Part shown: positions 1-8,241 of the stretch, piece by piece
Layout: the number at the start of each line of letters is the position of its first letter
How positions within the stretch are numbered: the first letter of the stretch is position 1
Source of the DNA: a virus
Length of the DNA: 64,000 nt
IMG/VR virus record: IMGVR_UViG_3300046535_001092
Coordinates: 33,164-97,163 of that record
Reading direction: 5' to 3' (one strand)
Notes under the pieces: generated by a model
What the model saw: the letters and a program-made list of their open reading frames with translations, nothing else
What the model was told of the DNA's origin: nothing
Databases searched by the model: none
Position numbers and translations under genes: made by a program

Positions 1-1
1 C

Positions 2-277
2 ACTAAGTTGTTGAGTGTGAAGGCTAGTGACTTCAATGCCCTAATCAACGCATATAACGAGTTTGACATGATCCCTGAAGGGGGATTTGAGGCTGGCAGG
101 CTCACCCTTAAAGAGGAGGGATCTTGTAAGGATGCTGACTACGGGAAGGTTATCCTTGAGATTAAGGGAGAGCCTGACTTAGAGATGTGGCTTGTGACCT
201 GGCACTACATTGCTAGTCGTAGAGGTAGATTTACTAAGTTGAAGTCTCGGTTTACAGTGGAGAAGAAGAATGGTTAG
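2..277 (+). CDS. hypothetical protein, 5' end outside window
   Basis: The reading frame is open to the left edge, so the true start is probably upstream; the first possible start inside is TTG at 8. About 90 residues are visible, rich in charged residues, with no motif I recognise. The stop overlaps the next gene by 8 bases, which indicates one operon with the following small genes and the amidoligase cluster. Function unknown. Confidence 0.6.
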   Translation, partial: TKLLSVKASDFNALINAYNEFDMIPEGGFEAGRLTLKEEGSCKDADYGKVILEIKGEPDLEMWLVTWHYIASRRGRFTKLKSRFTVEKKNG

Positions 278-473
278 AAGGACTTGCTATTCTATCGGAT
301 ACACCTTAACTATTGGAGCTAATAGGTATGACAAACATACCTTAGTAGCTGCTAATAGTCTTTCTGAGGTAGAAAGCTTATTCAGGGAGAGTGTTATTGG
401 TCCTTGGACTTCCTTTAAGATAACCTCAGTCCAAAGTCAAGGTTCCATAGTTGTTGGAGGGGAAGATGCCTAA
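270..473 (+). CDS. hypothetical protein, paralogue of the next gene
   Basis: This 67-residue protein begins at an ATG that overlaps the preceding stop. Its middle (HTLVAANSLSEVESLF) lines up with the middle of the next protein (SVLVIAESFAEAEDLF), and both start with a YxV/YxL beta strand, so the two are probably tandem duplicates. A short beta-alpha fold is likely. No known function; its position suggests an accessory to the downstream amide-ligase genes. Confidence 0.65.
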   Translation: MVRRTCYSIGYTLTIGANRYDKHTLVAANSLSEVESLFRESVIGPWTSFKITSVQSQGSIVVGGEDA

Positions 474-672
474 AGATGTCAAGAGCGTCTATAAGGTCTG
501 CTACTACGCTAGTGATGGGTTTGGTCGTAGTGAGACTACCTCTAAGAGCGTGTTGGTTATAGCAGAGAGCTTTGCAGAGGCAGAGGACTTGTTCTGGGAT
601 AATAAGCCTACTAAGGCTGAGACTGTCTGGTGGGTTGGGTGTGAGGGTAGAGTGCATGCAGGTAAGGTTTAG
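466..672 (+). CDS. hypothetical protein, paralogue of the preceding gene
   Basis: I place the start at ATG 466 because GGAGG at 456-460 sits five bases upstream; a TTG at 451 lies inside the preceding gene and has no such site. The 68-residue product (MPKDVKSVYK...) shares the pattern VLVIAESFAEAEDLFW with the gene before it and overlaps it by 8 bases. Function unknown. Confidence 0.65.
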   Translation: MPKDVKSVYKVCYYASDGFGRSETTSKSVLVIAESFAEAEDLFWDNKPTKAETVWWVGCEGRVHAGKV

Positions 673-704
673 GGAGATTCGTGTAAGTAAGATTGGAGGT
701 TAGG

Positions 705-1856
705 ATGGCTAGTTGTTTACAGGCACACAACGTATATCTAGGTTGTGACCCTGAACTTTTCGTCGTTCGGAATGGTAAGGTGATTGGAGGGGAGAAGGTT
801 ATTAGCGAGAATGGCCTCCCTTACATGAGTCGGAAGGATCCTACTAAGCCATGGGGTGGGACCATGGACGATACTAAGTGTAAGTTTGTACTCGATGGAG
901 TGCAGATTGAGATGACCACATCCCCCTTCAGTTGTAGGGAGGTTATGGGCGATACGATTGCATGCGCCTTTGCAACCCTCAAGGAGCATCTCAAGAAGTA
1001 TGATGCAAAGCCATGCTTTGATGCGGTTGTTGAGGTTGATCCTGAGGAGATGGCTACCCTGAGTGAGAAGGCTAGAATCTTTGGATGTGCTCCTTCTGAG
1101 AACATCTATGGTCCTCAACCGATTGAAGTGGATCCTACAGTCTATCTTAAGAGAGCTGCAGGTGGTCATATCCATCTTGGACTGTTCAATCCTATCTTTG
1201 CTGGGATCGACTCAAAGATTGACTACCGGACTAGACTGGTTCCTATCCTTGACATCCTTGTGGGTAATACCTCAGTCATGGTGGACAGAGATCCTGGGGC
1301 TGTGGAGCGTAGAAAGGCTTATGGCAGAGCGGGAGAGTTTAGACTGCCCAAGCATGGACTTGAGTACCGTACCCTGTCTAACTTCTGGATTAAGGACTAT
1401 AGACTGTTGTCCTTTGTGATGGGACTGTCGAGACTGTCTGTGGCTGTGCTTGGTAGCACACTACAGCGGACTATGTTCGACAATCCTAAGTATAGAGGGA
1501 TCGCTGAGTATGCTCAATACTTAGATCAGCCTGACTATGAGGCTGAGTTGCTGAAGAAGGTTGACATTGAGCAGATTCGGGCTGCCATCAACAAGAATGA
1601 CTTAGATTTGGCTCAGAAGAACTTCGAAGGCGTCAAAGCCTTCCTTGCTGATCATGTTAGACGTCATACAAACATGGGTTTGAATTGGGAGACTGTGCCT
1701 AACTTTGAGTACTTTGTGAGTGAGGTTAATCGTGAGGGTCTTGGGAGATTCTTCAAGGAGGATCCTATTGAACACTGGACTAACCTCCCACTAAGTTTGG
1801 ACAGACAGAATAGAGGTTGGGAACACTTCATCTCTACACTACCACGACGAGGTTGA
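705..1856 (+). CDS. COOH-NH2 ligase (phage amidoligase, glutamine-synthetase fold)
   Basis: Predicted ATP-dependent ligase joining a carboxyl to an amine. The 383-residue protein has the hallmarks of the phage COOH-NH2 ligase family known from phiEco32-like phages: GCDPELF near residues 13-19, DGVQIEM near 64-70, GGHIHLG near 153-159 and EYRTLSNFW near 220-228, which match the metal/ATP and substrate strands of glutamine-synthetase-type ligases. ATG 705 is chosen because GGAGG at 695-699 is five bases upstream. One base separates it from a second, different amidoligase, and a glutamine amidotransferase and an ATP-grasp enzyme follow. Family membership is from recognised motifs; the substrate is unknown, possibly a peptide or a cell-wall amino group. 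Confidence 0.85.
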   Translation: MASCLQAHNVYLGCDPELFVVRNGKVIGGEKVISENGLPYMSRKDPTKPWGGTMDDTKCKFVLDGVQIEMTTSPFSCREVMGDTIACAFATLKEHLKKYDAKPCFDAVVEVDPEEMATLSEKARIFGCAPSENIYGPQPIEVDPTVYLKRAAGGHIHLGLFNPIFAGIDSKIDYRTRLVPILDILVGNTSVMVDRDPGAVERRKAYGRAGEFRLPKHGLEYRTLSNFWIKDYRLLSFVMGLSRLSVAVLGSTLQRTMFDNPKYRGIAEYAQYLDQPDYEAELLKKVDIEQIRAAINKNDLDLAQKNFEGVKAFLADHVRRHTNMGLNWETVPNFEYFVSEVNREGLGRFFKEDPIEHWTNLPLSLDRQNRGWEHFISTLPRRG

Positions 1857-1857
1857 T

Positions 1858-2580
1858 ATGGCAGACGCACTAAACATTGACAGATACCTTGGTAAGACCC
1901 TTAATAGGATCTCACTAGTGGGGATTGAGCTTGAAGGTGGGTGGCAAGTACTACCTCCAGGCACACAGCTTGCACATGATGGCAGTGTGAATCTGAGGAA
2001 TGTGGATGTTCCTCTACAGGGAATTGGAGAACTGCCTAGCGAACCCATGCCGCCTATTAAGATGGCTTCATGGGTACGGAAGTTCTATCCGTCCCACACT
2101 AACTCCACTTGTGGCTTGCATATCCATATGAGCTTCAAGAGTGCTCTCCACTATGGTCAGTTGATGATCCCCGAATATCAGGAGACCATCTTTGACTACA
2201 TGATTAAGTGGGCTAAGGAGGAGAAGCTTCCTAAGACGCATGCCCTATGGAAGAGGCTTGATGGAACTAATCAGTACTGTAGGAAGATCTTTACTGCTGA
2301 CCTACAGGCTCAGAAGACTAGCAAGTCTCACGACATGAATCTCCCAGGCAATAGATATACAGCGATTAACTATTGTCATGGTTTGCATGGGACGATGGAA
2401 TGTAGACTATTGCCGATGCTGGAGAATGCTGAGACAGCTATTCGAGCTTTACGACATATCATGGATATTACTAATGCATGCCTTGTGGTAACAGCTAAGA
2501 AGGAGGCCAAGTTGAAGGCGAGTGCAGAGGTTAGAGGTGGAGAGGACGCTTGGGTGGAAGAAAGGAAGGTCATTGTATGA
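1858..2580 (+). CDS. amidoligase_2-type COOH-NH2 ligase
   Basis: A second glutamine-synthetase-fold ligase of 240 residues. Visible motifs are GIELEG at 22-27, DGS at 41-43, CGLHIHMS at 85-92 and HGTMECRLLPM near 177-187, the order seen in Amidoligase_2 proteins (G-x-E-x-E, cGxHvHvs, E-x-R). It starts two bases after the preceding ligase stop, so the two are co-translated. Two non-identical ligases side by side suggest two sequential condensations on one product. Little of the basic C-terminus is conserved in known enzymes. Substrate unknown. Confidence 0.8.
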   Translation: MADALNIDRYLGKTLNRISLVGIELEGGWQVLPPGTQLAHDGSVNLRNVDVPLQGIGELPSEPMPPIKMASWVRKFYPSHTNSTCGLHIHMSFKSALHYGQLMIPEYQETIFDYMIKWAKEEKLPKTHALWKRLDGTNQYCRKIFTADLQAQKTSKSHDMNLPGNRYTAINYCHGLHGTMECRLLPMLENAETAIRALRHIMDITNACLVVTAKKEAKLKASAEVRGGEDAWVEERKVIV

Positions 2581-2678
2581 CAATGTTCACTCATAAGAAG
2601 TGGTATTGGAAGCCAACCATTTGTAGACGACCTAAGTATACGTCACTGTGGTGGCTCAATCTTTATATTTCGTGGTAA
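2577..2678 (+). CDS. 33-residue Trp-rich peptide
   Basis: ATGA overlap with the preceding stop and an AGGAAGGT site eight bases upstream support translation. The peptide is basic and has five tryptophans (KKWYWKP, SLWWLNLYISW). It could be a substrate or small partner of the neighbouring ligases, or a translational-coupling leader for the amidotransferase; nothing in the sequence decides. Its real existence as a protein is only moderately supported. Confidence 0.45.
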   Translation: MTMFTHKKWYWKPTICRRPKYTSLWWLNLYISW

Positions 2679-2700
2679 CAACGAAGGGGAGGGTAAAAGT

Positions 2701-3837
2701 GTGTGCGTGATTATGTTGGTGCAAGACAAGCGCCCTACTGAGGAGATGATTAAGAAGGCATACGAGACCAATAGTCATGGTGCTGGTATTGCCTGGAAGC
2801 GTAATGACGCTGTCATCTGGAGAAAGGGCCTTGATCTTGATGAGATTAAGAGAATGGCAAAGAGTGTGCCTACTCCCTATGTCCTACACTTTAGGATTGC
2901 AAGTGTGGGCGGTCAGGCTAAGCAACTCTGTCATCCCTTCCCGATTGAAGAGGAAGCTCCTCTAGCGACAGAGGGTAAGACTAAGGGCTATGTCCTATTC
3001 CATAATGGACATTGGGGCAAGTGGAGAGACACTCTTCTTGAGCATCTACCTGGTAAGATTCCTGCTGGTAAGTGGTCAGATACTCGTGCCATGGCTTGGA
3101 TGACTGCCTACTATGGTCTTGGCTTCCTTGAGTTTGTGGATGAGAAGGCCATTGCATTCGGACCTGGTGGATTTGAGGTGTTCAAGGCTACCGATTGGAC
3201 AACGATTGAGGGAGTCTATTGCTCTAATTCACTCTTTCAGTATCGTACCCACAGGTATCATGGTGCTCATGTCTCCATTGATCCCATTTGTACATTCGGT
3301 AACTGTACAGTTAGGTCAGGTCTGGATAGTGATAAGAGGTGTAAAGAACACCCTTTAGTTCCAAAGGGGTTGGAAGCGACGGTCAGTGGCCAGAAGGATG
3401 GGAATACGGATTCATCTAAGGCCATCGACATTCAGCCCCTTCTGATTAATGGGGTTGCTAATCCTAAATATAGGGATCCACAAAGGCTTGCAGATGCTGT
3501 TGCAGCCTTTGGTGGCCCTGACCTTAGTAAGGGTCCGGTGGTTGGGTCGTTCTCTCCTGATGCTAGACTGAGATTGCAAGAAGATAAGAGCGAGTCTGGA
3601 GGTACTCGCGGCATGACCCCTTTTGCGATAGCTCAGCAACTCTTCAACGCGGGGAAGCTGAGCAAAGGGGAGTTGAAGAAGGCACGGAAAGCGCAATCCA
3701 AGTTAGATCGCCAGAAACAGAAGCTCTTGATGAAGGCAGTCAAGAAGCAGGTGAAAGAGGAGAAGCGTCGTTTGAAGTTAGCGCAAGAACGGATGCAGCG
3801 AGAACTAATGACACAACCTTGTTTCACGAAGCACTAG
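2701..3837 (+). CDS. class II glutamine amidotransferase-like protein
   Basis: GTG start behind GGGGAGGG puts Cys at position 2, the N-terminal nucleophile of Ntn-type glutaminases after Met removal. HFRIAS (63-68) and FHNGHW (100-105) match the HxRxAS/T and NG motifs of class II GATases. The domain would release ammonia from glutamine for amide synthesis. After about residue 230 it continues with a low-complexity region and a strongly basic Lys/Gln/Arg helix (about 320-370), which may bind nucleic acid or a partner. Lying between two COOH-NH2 ligases and an ATP-grasp gene, it probably feeds or hydrolyses the same product. The lack of a fused synthase domain is typical of phage members. Confidence 0.8.
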   Translation: MCVIMLVQDKRPTEEMIKKAYETNSHGAGIAWKRNDAVIWRKGLDLDEIKRMAKSVPTPYVLHFRIASVGGQAKQLCHPFPIEEEAPLATEGKTKGYVLFHNGHWGKWRDTLLEHLPGKIPAGKWSDTRAMAWMTAYYGLGFLEFVDEKAIAFGPGGFEVFKATDWTTIEGVYCSNSLFQYRTHRYHGAHVSIDPICTFGNCTVRSGLDSDKRCKEHPLVPKGLEATVSGQKDGNTDSSKAIDIQPLLINGVANPKYRDPQRLADAVAAFGGPDLSKGPVVGSFSPDARLRLQEDKSESGGTRGMTPFAIAQQLFNAGKLSKGELKKARKAQSKLDRQKQKLLMKAVKKQVKEEKRRLKLAQERMQRELMTQPCFTKH

Positions 3838-4007
3838 CACCACAGGGGGCTAGAAAGTTGTGTATTGAGGATTTCACGTGGGCCTGTTCTCTCAATCCAA
3901 AAGGACCATCAAAAGGTGGGCGAGTTATTTTGGACGAGGAGGAGATTAAGCGAGAGTCTCGGAGAAAGCAGGCCGAACAGGGTATTCAGGTGATTGGGAG
4001 GCTCTAA
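3819..4007 (+). CDS. small hypothetical protein
   Basis: A 62-residue frame beginning with TTG inside the end of the amidotransferase gene; another TTG at 3858 has GGGGG about nine bases upstream and may be the real start. The C-terminal half is a charged helix (DEEEIKRESRRKQAEQG). No family recognised. It fills the only gap between the amidotransferase and the next gene, which is why I keep it. Confidence 0.4.
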   Translation: MFHEALAPQGARKLCIEDFTWACSLNPKGPSKGGRVILDEEEIKRESRRKQAEQGIQVIGRL

Positions 4008-4010
4008 GGC

Positions 4011-4349
4011 ATGAATCAAGAAGAATTTCTCGCTTTCATGCAGAAGAAGGAGCCTTCCTCTCCACTTCCCACTCAGACTATTGATGGTGAGGTTGATGGT
4101 GAGGTTGTCTATCCTGATCAGCATGCAAAGGATGATGGGGAGTATGCAGATGAGTTTGACGACCCAGAGGCTGCATTGCTATTGACTGTGGAGACTCTAG
4201 AGGATGTAGGTAGGATGTTGGATATGCTAGCAGTCAAGCATACGATTACAGATAGTATTCGTAGGCAGATTGTAGATCAGGCTAATGAGGTGTATCAGGT
4301 TATACACTCCATTGATGGGACCAAGGAACTTGAAAGGTCGGAGGTTTAA
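4011..4349 (+). CDS. acidic hypothetical protein
   Basis: A 112-residue, very acidic protein with a directly repeated GEVDGEV stretch around residues 26-32 and a predicted helical C-terminal half (about 55-105). No family recognised. It sits three bases upstream of the ATP-grasp gene and could act as an adaptor or substrate carrier for it, but that rests on position alone. Confidence 0.65.
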   Translation: MNQEEFLAFMQKKEPSSPLPTQTIDGEVDGEVVYPDQHAKDDGEYADEFDDPEAALLLTVETLEDVGRMLDMLAVKHTITDSIRRQIVDQANEVYQVIHSIDGTKELERSEV

Positions 4350-4351
4350 CT

Positions 4352-5113
4352 ATGTCATTCTATGTGTACTGTAATAGAGCGAGTGATGGGGCAGCCGAGC
4401 TTACGCGTGGGCTGGAAGGAACGCGGCTGCGCAGGTTTGATGGTATGGACTTCTGGCGTAAGGGCAAGCGGATTGTGCCTAAGAAGGGCGATATCATCAT
4501 CTGTTGGGGATCTCCACTTCCTGAGATTGATGGAGTTAGAGTGTTGAATGGTGAGGATGACCATTACAATAAGTATCGGGCTGCGGAGTTTCTCAGCTTC
4601 AAGGGAATCCCCACAATCACAGCTGTTGCACAGTCCAGAAGACCTACCCCAGTAGACGCTAATGGTATGCCTATTGAGTGGGTTCCACGGACGTTCCATC
4701 ATGTTGGTGGGAATGACCTGATTAAGCCTCCATATAAGCCTGACTTCTGGGTTAAAAAGGAGAACTTCGTTAGAGAGTTCAGGGTCCATAGCTTCGCCTC
4801 TAAGTCGATTAGAGCCGGTGTTAAGGTTCATAGAGAGGGGTTTGCTAATCCTAGTCCTTGGATTAGAAGCTTCGATGCAGGCTGGAGAATTAACTATGAC
4901 AACTTCTCCTCTACTAAGCAGCTGAGAAGTCTTGCTCATAAGGCTTGCAAGACCATGAATCTGGTGTTTGGAGCGGTAGACATCGCTGAGAAGGCTGATG
5001 GTACGATGGTGGTATTGGAGATTAATCGTGCTCCAGGGATTGAAGGTAACTCGATTCCTGCCTACTGTGCAGCTATTCAGAAGTGGGCTAAGGGAGAGAG
5101 CGAAGGAGAATAA
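4352..5113 (+). CDS. ATP-grasp ligase
   Basis: 253 residues with ATP-grasp features: the lysine-bearing strand and EFRVH at 142-146, GAVDIA at 207-212 and the Mg-binding LEINRAPG at 222-229, followed by EGNS. The N-terminal 90 residues resemble the pre-ATP-grasp domain (strand IIICWGS). Enzymes of this fold form a carboxyl phosphate and attack it with an amine, as in RimK-type peptide ligation. Together with the two COOH-NH2 ligases and the GATase this makes the classical phage amidoligase set. Product and acceptor are unknown. Confidence 0.85.
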   Translation: MSFYVYCNRASDGAAELTRGLEGTRLRRFDGMDFWRKGKRIVPKKGDIIICWGSPLPEIDGVRVLNGEDDHYNKYRAAEFLSFKGIPTITAVAQSRRPTPVDANGMPIEWVPRTFHHVGGNDLIKPPYKPDFWVKKENFVREFRVHSFASKSIRAGVKVHREGFANPSPWIRSFDAGWRINYDNFSSTKQLRSLAHKACKTMNLVFGAVDIAEKADGTMVVLEINRAPGIEGNSIPAYCAAIQKWAKGESEGE

Positions 5114-5114
5114 T

Positions 5115-5507
5115 ATGAGTGTAAATTCGTTTGAGGAGCTAGATAAGGTCGTTAAGCCTGCAGAGAAGGCTAAAGAGGATCCTTGTGCCACTGCTCTAGT
5201 GGTTAGGACTAAGGAAGGGGAGGTTAGGTATCCGGCTGCTATCCCTTATACCCCAATTACTCGTCCTATCGTGCCTTATGCAGATAGTGGGCTTAGGGTG
5301 CATGATATTGACCTATATAAGCGTAGAAAGTCTAACGAGTATCGCCCAACGACCATTAGGTTTCCTAGAGAGGAACCACAGCAGATTAACATTCTAGGTA
5401 CTCTGCCTGATGGGAAGGGGCATCTTATAGCTATGGTGGATGAGGACGGGATCATTAGACGGAGAATCATGAGCAGAGATGGTCACATTGGGAGTGTAGA
5501 GGATTAA
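5115..5507 (+). CDS. hypothetical protein of amidoligase cluster
   Basis: ATG 5115 follows GAAGGAGAATA and the preceding stop by one base. The 130-residue product has a charged N-terminus, a proline-rich middle (PAAIPYTPITRPIVPY) and a beta-rich C-terminus ending DEDGIIRRRIMSRDG. No family recognised. Co-translation with the ATP-grasp enzyme suggests a dedicated partner. Confidence 0.7.
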   Translation: MSVNSFEELDKVVKPAEKAKEDPCATALVVRTKEGEVRYPAAIPYTPITRPIVPYADSGLRVHDIDLYKRRKSNEYRPTTIRFPREEPQQINILGTLPDGKGHLIAMVDEDGIIRRRIMSRDGHIGSVED

Positions 5508-5510
5508 AGC

Positions 5511-6227
5511 ATGCTACTACAGAACATGACAAGTTGTGGTATTCAGGAGATAGGGTCTATCCATACCCATCCTACAGCTGAGGATGCCCTAATCTCCTTC
5601 TGTAAACAGAAGACAGGATATTCTCCATCTCCTGAGAAGCCTTGCTTGCAGAGTAATCTGCATGAGTTCTACGTGTTTAGTGGGTTTATTGGGATGGATG
5701 GAGCAATCCGAGAGACTGCTCCCTATAACATTGTGCCTGAGTTTGTCAAGCTAATTGAAGACAATAATCTTGGGGAAGTGTGGAAGACTAAGGTTGGACG
5801 GAATAGAGCGGTTCATCCCAATCATACATATCAGGCATATATTTGGAGTCCTGACGTAGAGCGGCTACAGGAGTGGTATCGTGGTACCCTTGTCAAGCCT
5901 ACAGTTAAGGTTGAGGTTAAGGTTGAGACTATGCCTCAGGTTGTTCAGCGTGATGTGATGAACGCAGTTAGAAATATCGCTATGCAGGCTATTCCTGAGT
6001 TTGACAGAGCAGCTAGACTTGGTGCTGCACATGGTAGACAAGCTAATCTAGAGGAACAGACTCAGCATGTACCAGATGCACCTAAGGTTGCTAAGGCTGC
6101 TGTAAAAGAAGAGAGAAAGCTGCCTCAGGCCTACTATGATATCCCTGACAAGCCTGTTAGACGTGCTACAGTAAAGCTGGGGCTGAAGCCAAGAAAGAGA
6201 CTTTTTAGACGAGGAGGAGGGTTCTAA
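5511..6227 (+). CDS. hypothetical protein of amidoligase cluster
   Basis: 238 residues. The N-terminus carries a SCGIQEIGSIHTH stretch and two further Cys, which might bind metal; the middle (about 60-125) looks alpha/beta with VWKTKVGRNRAVHPNHTYQ; after 130 comes a charged, lysine-rich low-complexity tail. I do not recognise the family. It overlaps the next gene by one base, so it is co-translated with the nucleotidyltransferase-like protein. Confidence 0.7.
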   Translation: MLLQNMTSCGIQEIGSIHTHPTAEDALISFCKQKTGYSPSPEKPCLQSNLHEFYVFSGFIGMDGAIRETAPYNIVPEFVKLIEDNNLGEVWKTKVGRNRAVHPNHTYQAYIWSPDVERLQEWYRGTLVKPTVKVEVKVETMPQVVQRDVMNAVRNIAMQAIPEFDRAARLGAAHGRQANLEEQTQHVPDAPKVAKAAVKEERKLPQAYYDIPDKPVRRATVKLGLKPRKRLFRRGGGF

Positions 6228-7033
6228 TGGCATTGCTAGGAAAGTCATTGAGTGTTGCTGAGACTGAGCCATGGGTGCTGGATGAGGGGCTTGCACTGAT
6301 TCGAGCCATTCAGACTGACACTAGAAACTACGGCTACCATATCGCATTGGGTGGTGGAGTTCTTAATAAGGGTAGATCAAGTAAGGATATTGATTTATTC
6401 TTCCTTCCTATGGAGGGTAAGGGTTTCACCATGCTCGATAAGAAGCTGGTGGCATGGCTTATTAGTATGTGGGGTGAGCCTGAGGACATGACTAAGCCTT
6501 CTAAAGAAGGTCCTAAGTATAAGACTGTGAGATCACAGCCAGTGTTAAGAACGTCCCCATGGTCTCTTAACATTGATAACATTGTTGCTACTAATGCTCC
6601 ACCACCCCCAGCCCCAGTAGCACCTAACAATCTAGGTGATGGTCTAACTGAAGCTCAGAGGGAGTATGCTAGATATCAGGAGCATGCTAGACAGATTAGG
6701 GATGAGAACAATAGGATAGAGGCCGAGAGACGAGCTAGACAAGCTGAGAATCTTATACCTGAACAACCTCTCCATCAGTACTATGTGGCTAACTATAATG
6801 CTGATGGGACTATGGACTTTAGAGTTAATCCAGTATTTGCTGAGACTGTAGCTGAGGGTCCAGCTCCTGATCCTATTCCTGGAACCATTGGTGCTGAGAT
6901 GCAGGCAGCTAGTGCTGGTCTAGGTGTAATCACTGAGGCTTCTGTTGAGCCTTATAAGTCTGGAAGTTCTATCTATCGGTATAAGCTGAAGTTTCATCGT
7001 GGTGATGGTAGAATTGACGCGTTCATCGTTTAG
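6227..7033 (+). CDS. nucleotidyltransferase-fold protein with charged linker
   Basis: The first 110 residues have a GGGVLNKGRSSKDIDLFF signature (about 42-59), matching the G-G/S ... D-x-D active site of the polymerase-beta-like nucleotidyltransferases (D54, D56). Such enzymes move NMP groups onto proteins, RNA or small molecules. A proline patch near 125 and a long charged helix (140-175) link to a beta-rich C-terminus. A second gene with the same motif is at 21363. Its place at the end of the amidoligase operon suggests it modifies the ligase product or its carrier; this is inference. Confidence 0.65.
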   Translation: MALLGKSLSVAETEPWVLDEGLALIRAIQTDTRNYGYHIALGGGVLNKGRSSKDIDLFFLPMEGKGFTMLDKKLVAWLISMWGEPEDMTKPSKEGPKYKTVRSQPVLRTSPWSLNIDNIVATNAPPPPAPVAPNNLGDGLTEAQREYARYQEHARQIRDENNRIEAERRARQAENLIPEQPLHQYYVANYNADGTMDFRVNPVFAETVAEGPAPDPIPGTIGAEMQAASAGLGVITEASVEPYKSGSSIYRYKLKFHRGDGRIDAFIV

Positions 7034-7045
7034 GAAGGGGAAGAA

Positions 7046-7531
7046 ATGGCTGAGACAATTAATATGATTAAGAGGGGTGAGACATGTATGCAGATCACCC
7101 TGCATCGGTCTGCGATTGGGCTAAGTGTCCATGTCAAGACCCATCCTGCTATTGAGGACTTCATGAGAAGTCTGGGAGATGGTCTTGTAAAACCAGTTGA
7201 GATCTATGGTAAGTCGTGGATCTCTATGCCTGGGTCCGAGAGAAGTCTGGAGATCTATAATATGGATCGTAGTCTGCCATATGATATGTATCGCCTAGAT
7301 ATCGCTGGTAGACCAATGGAGCAAGAGGGGCAGCTAAATATGAGCTTCCTACGGCTTGCAGGTACAAGTGAGGGTAATGGGGTTACCTTTGGAGTGAAGG
7401 GCGTATATAGTTTGGAGTCCCTTAGAAATCTGAGAGACAAGATTAGTGCCTCTGCTAGACAGCTCTATATCGAGTACCTCCGTCCGGTTGATCTCACTGT
7501 GACTGTGAGTACTCAGGAAATGGCAGGATAG
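7046..7531 (+). CDS. hypothetical protein
   Basis: 161 residues, start supported by GGAAGGGGAAG just upstream. Mixed beta strands, with a C-terminal helix from about residue 120. It contains a SLRNLRDKISASARQLYIEYLRP helix typical of small phage scaffolding or regulatory proteins but no recognised family. It closes the tightly spaced amidoligase operon. Confidence 0.65.
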   Translation: MAETINMIKRGETCMQITLHRSAIGLSVHVKTHPAIEDFMRSLGDGLVKPVEIYGKSWISMPGSERSLEIYNMDRSLPYDMYRLDIAGRPMEQEGQLNMSFLRLAGTSEGNGVTFGVKGVYSLESLRNLRDKISASARQLYIEYLRPVDLTVTVSTQEMAG

Positions 7532-7532
7532 A

Positions 7533-7652
7533 ATGGGTAGAGAAGCAAACGTTACGAAGGAGCGGGTCTGTCCGCTGTGTGCCAAGATTCTAGTTGTTAC
7601 TGGTAAGGAACTTCGGTCACATATTGCAAATTGTAAAGGGTTAGAGGCATGA
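7533..7652 (+). CDS. 39-residue C2HC zinc-finger protein
   Basis: ATG 7533, stop 7650-7652, overlapping the next start by ATGA. Cysteines in CPLCAK plus a downstream LRSHIANC give a CxxC-H-C arrangement that would fold round one zinc. Small C2HC fingers of this type are common in phages and usually bind nucleic acid or a host protein; which applies here is unknown. Confidence 0.6.
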   Translation: MGREANVTKERVCPLCAKILVVTGKELRSHIANCKGLEA

Positions 7653-7840
7653 ACTTTAGACAGTTTCTAAATCAGATTTCTGAGGTAGCTGGACATAGAA
7701 ATGCTGCTACAGAGGTTAGGTTTCTGTTTTGGAATGACATTTGTCCCTACACGGCAGGAGAGCCAGTGAAGGTGGAATGGGATAAGAAGAACAATGAAGT
7801 TACAGTCATTATCGGCCAAGAGCCGAAAGATTTCCTCTAA
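7649..7840 (+). CDS. hypothetical protein
   Basis: 63 residues, translationally coupled to the zinc-finger gene by an ATGA overlap. N-terminal helix followed by beta strands (AGEPVKVEWDKKNNEVTVII). Not recognised. Confidence 0.6.
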   Translation: MNFRQFLNQISEVAGHRNAATEVRFLFWNDICPYTAGEPVKVEWDKKNNEVTVIIGQEPKDFL

Positions 7841-8198
7841 CCTAGAGTTAGAAGGTCTTAGGGTGTTTGCCCTGAGGATCGGAGCGGGCTGGGTGGAAAT
7901 TAGAGCCTCTGAGACTAAGCCAACTGGATACATCTCTAAGGCTACTAAGATGGTGGAGACCCCTGAACTATACTTTGACTCCAATGGCCGTGAACGGTCA
8001 AAGCTTGTCAAGAAGGAATTAGTTATAGAGATGATCCACCATGAGGGAGGGGAGATTCTGTGCTCGCTGAAGACTTCTAAGTTTTCAGCCCTGACCAGGC
8101 TCCCACTCCCACCTAAAGGACACATCACCGAAGTCCCTGCTGAGCAGGCGAGTCGGTTTCTTGACAAATCGTGGAGACGGAAGCATAATCTTTCCTAG
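7794..8198 (+). CDS. hypothetical protein
   Basis: A frame of up to 134 residues. The first 23 codons overlap the previous gene, and a GTG at 7863 behind GAAGG is an alternative start that removes most of the overlap. The core (LRIGAGWVEIRASETKP) is beta-rich; the last 30 residues are basic. Its 3' end carries a promoter-like sequence (8161-8189). Function unknown. Confidence 0.6.
   Translation: MKLQSLSAKSRKISSNLELEGLRVFALRIGAGWVEIRASETKPTGYISKATKMVETPELYFDSNGRERSKLVKKELVIEMIHHEGGEILCSLKTSKFSALTRLPLPPKGHITEVPAEQASRFLDKSWRRKHNLS
8161..8189 (+). promoter_or_regulatory. sigma70-type promoter
   Basis: TTGACA at 8161-8166 and CATAAT at 8184-8189 are separated by 17 bases. It lies inside the last codons of the upstream gene and would drive the run of small genes from 8242. 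The -35 is perfect and the -10 has one mismatch. Confidence 0.6.
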
Positions 8199-8241
8199 CC
8201 TGCGGTGCCGTGGAGGGTTAGGTTGAGAGGGAAGGAGAGGT

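Noticed and set aside
693-704. TTG start for the first amidoligase
   Set aside because: GGAGG overlaps this TTG and is correctly spaced for the ATG at 705.
4355-5191. Long - strand open frame opposite the ATP-grasp gene
   Set aside because: The + strand frame has clear ATP-grasp motifs and a ribosome site; the opposite frame has no motif and no start signal.
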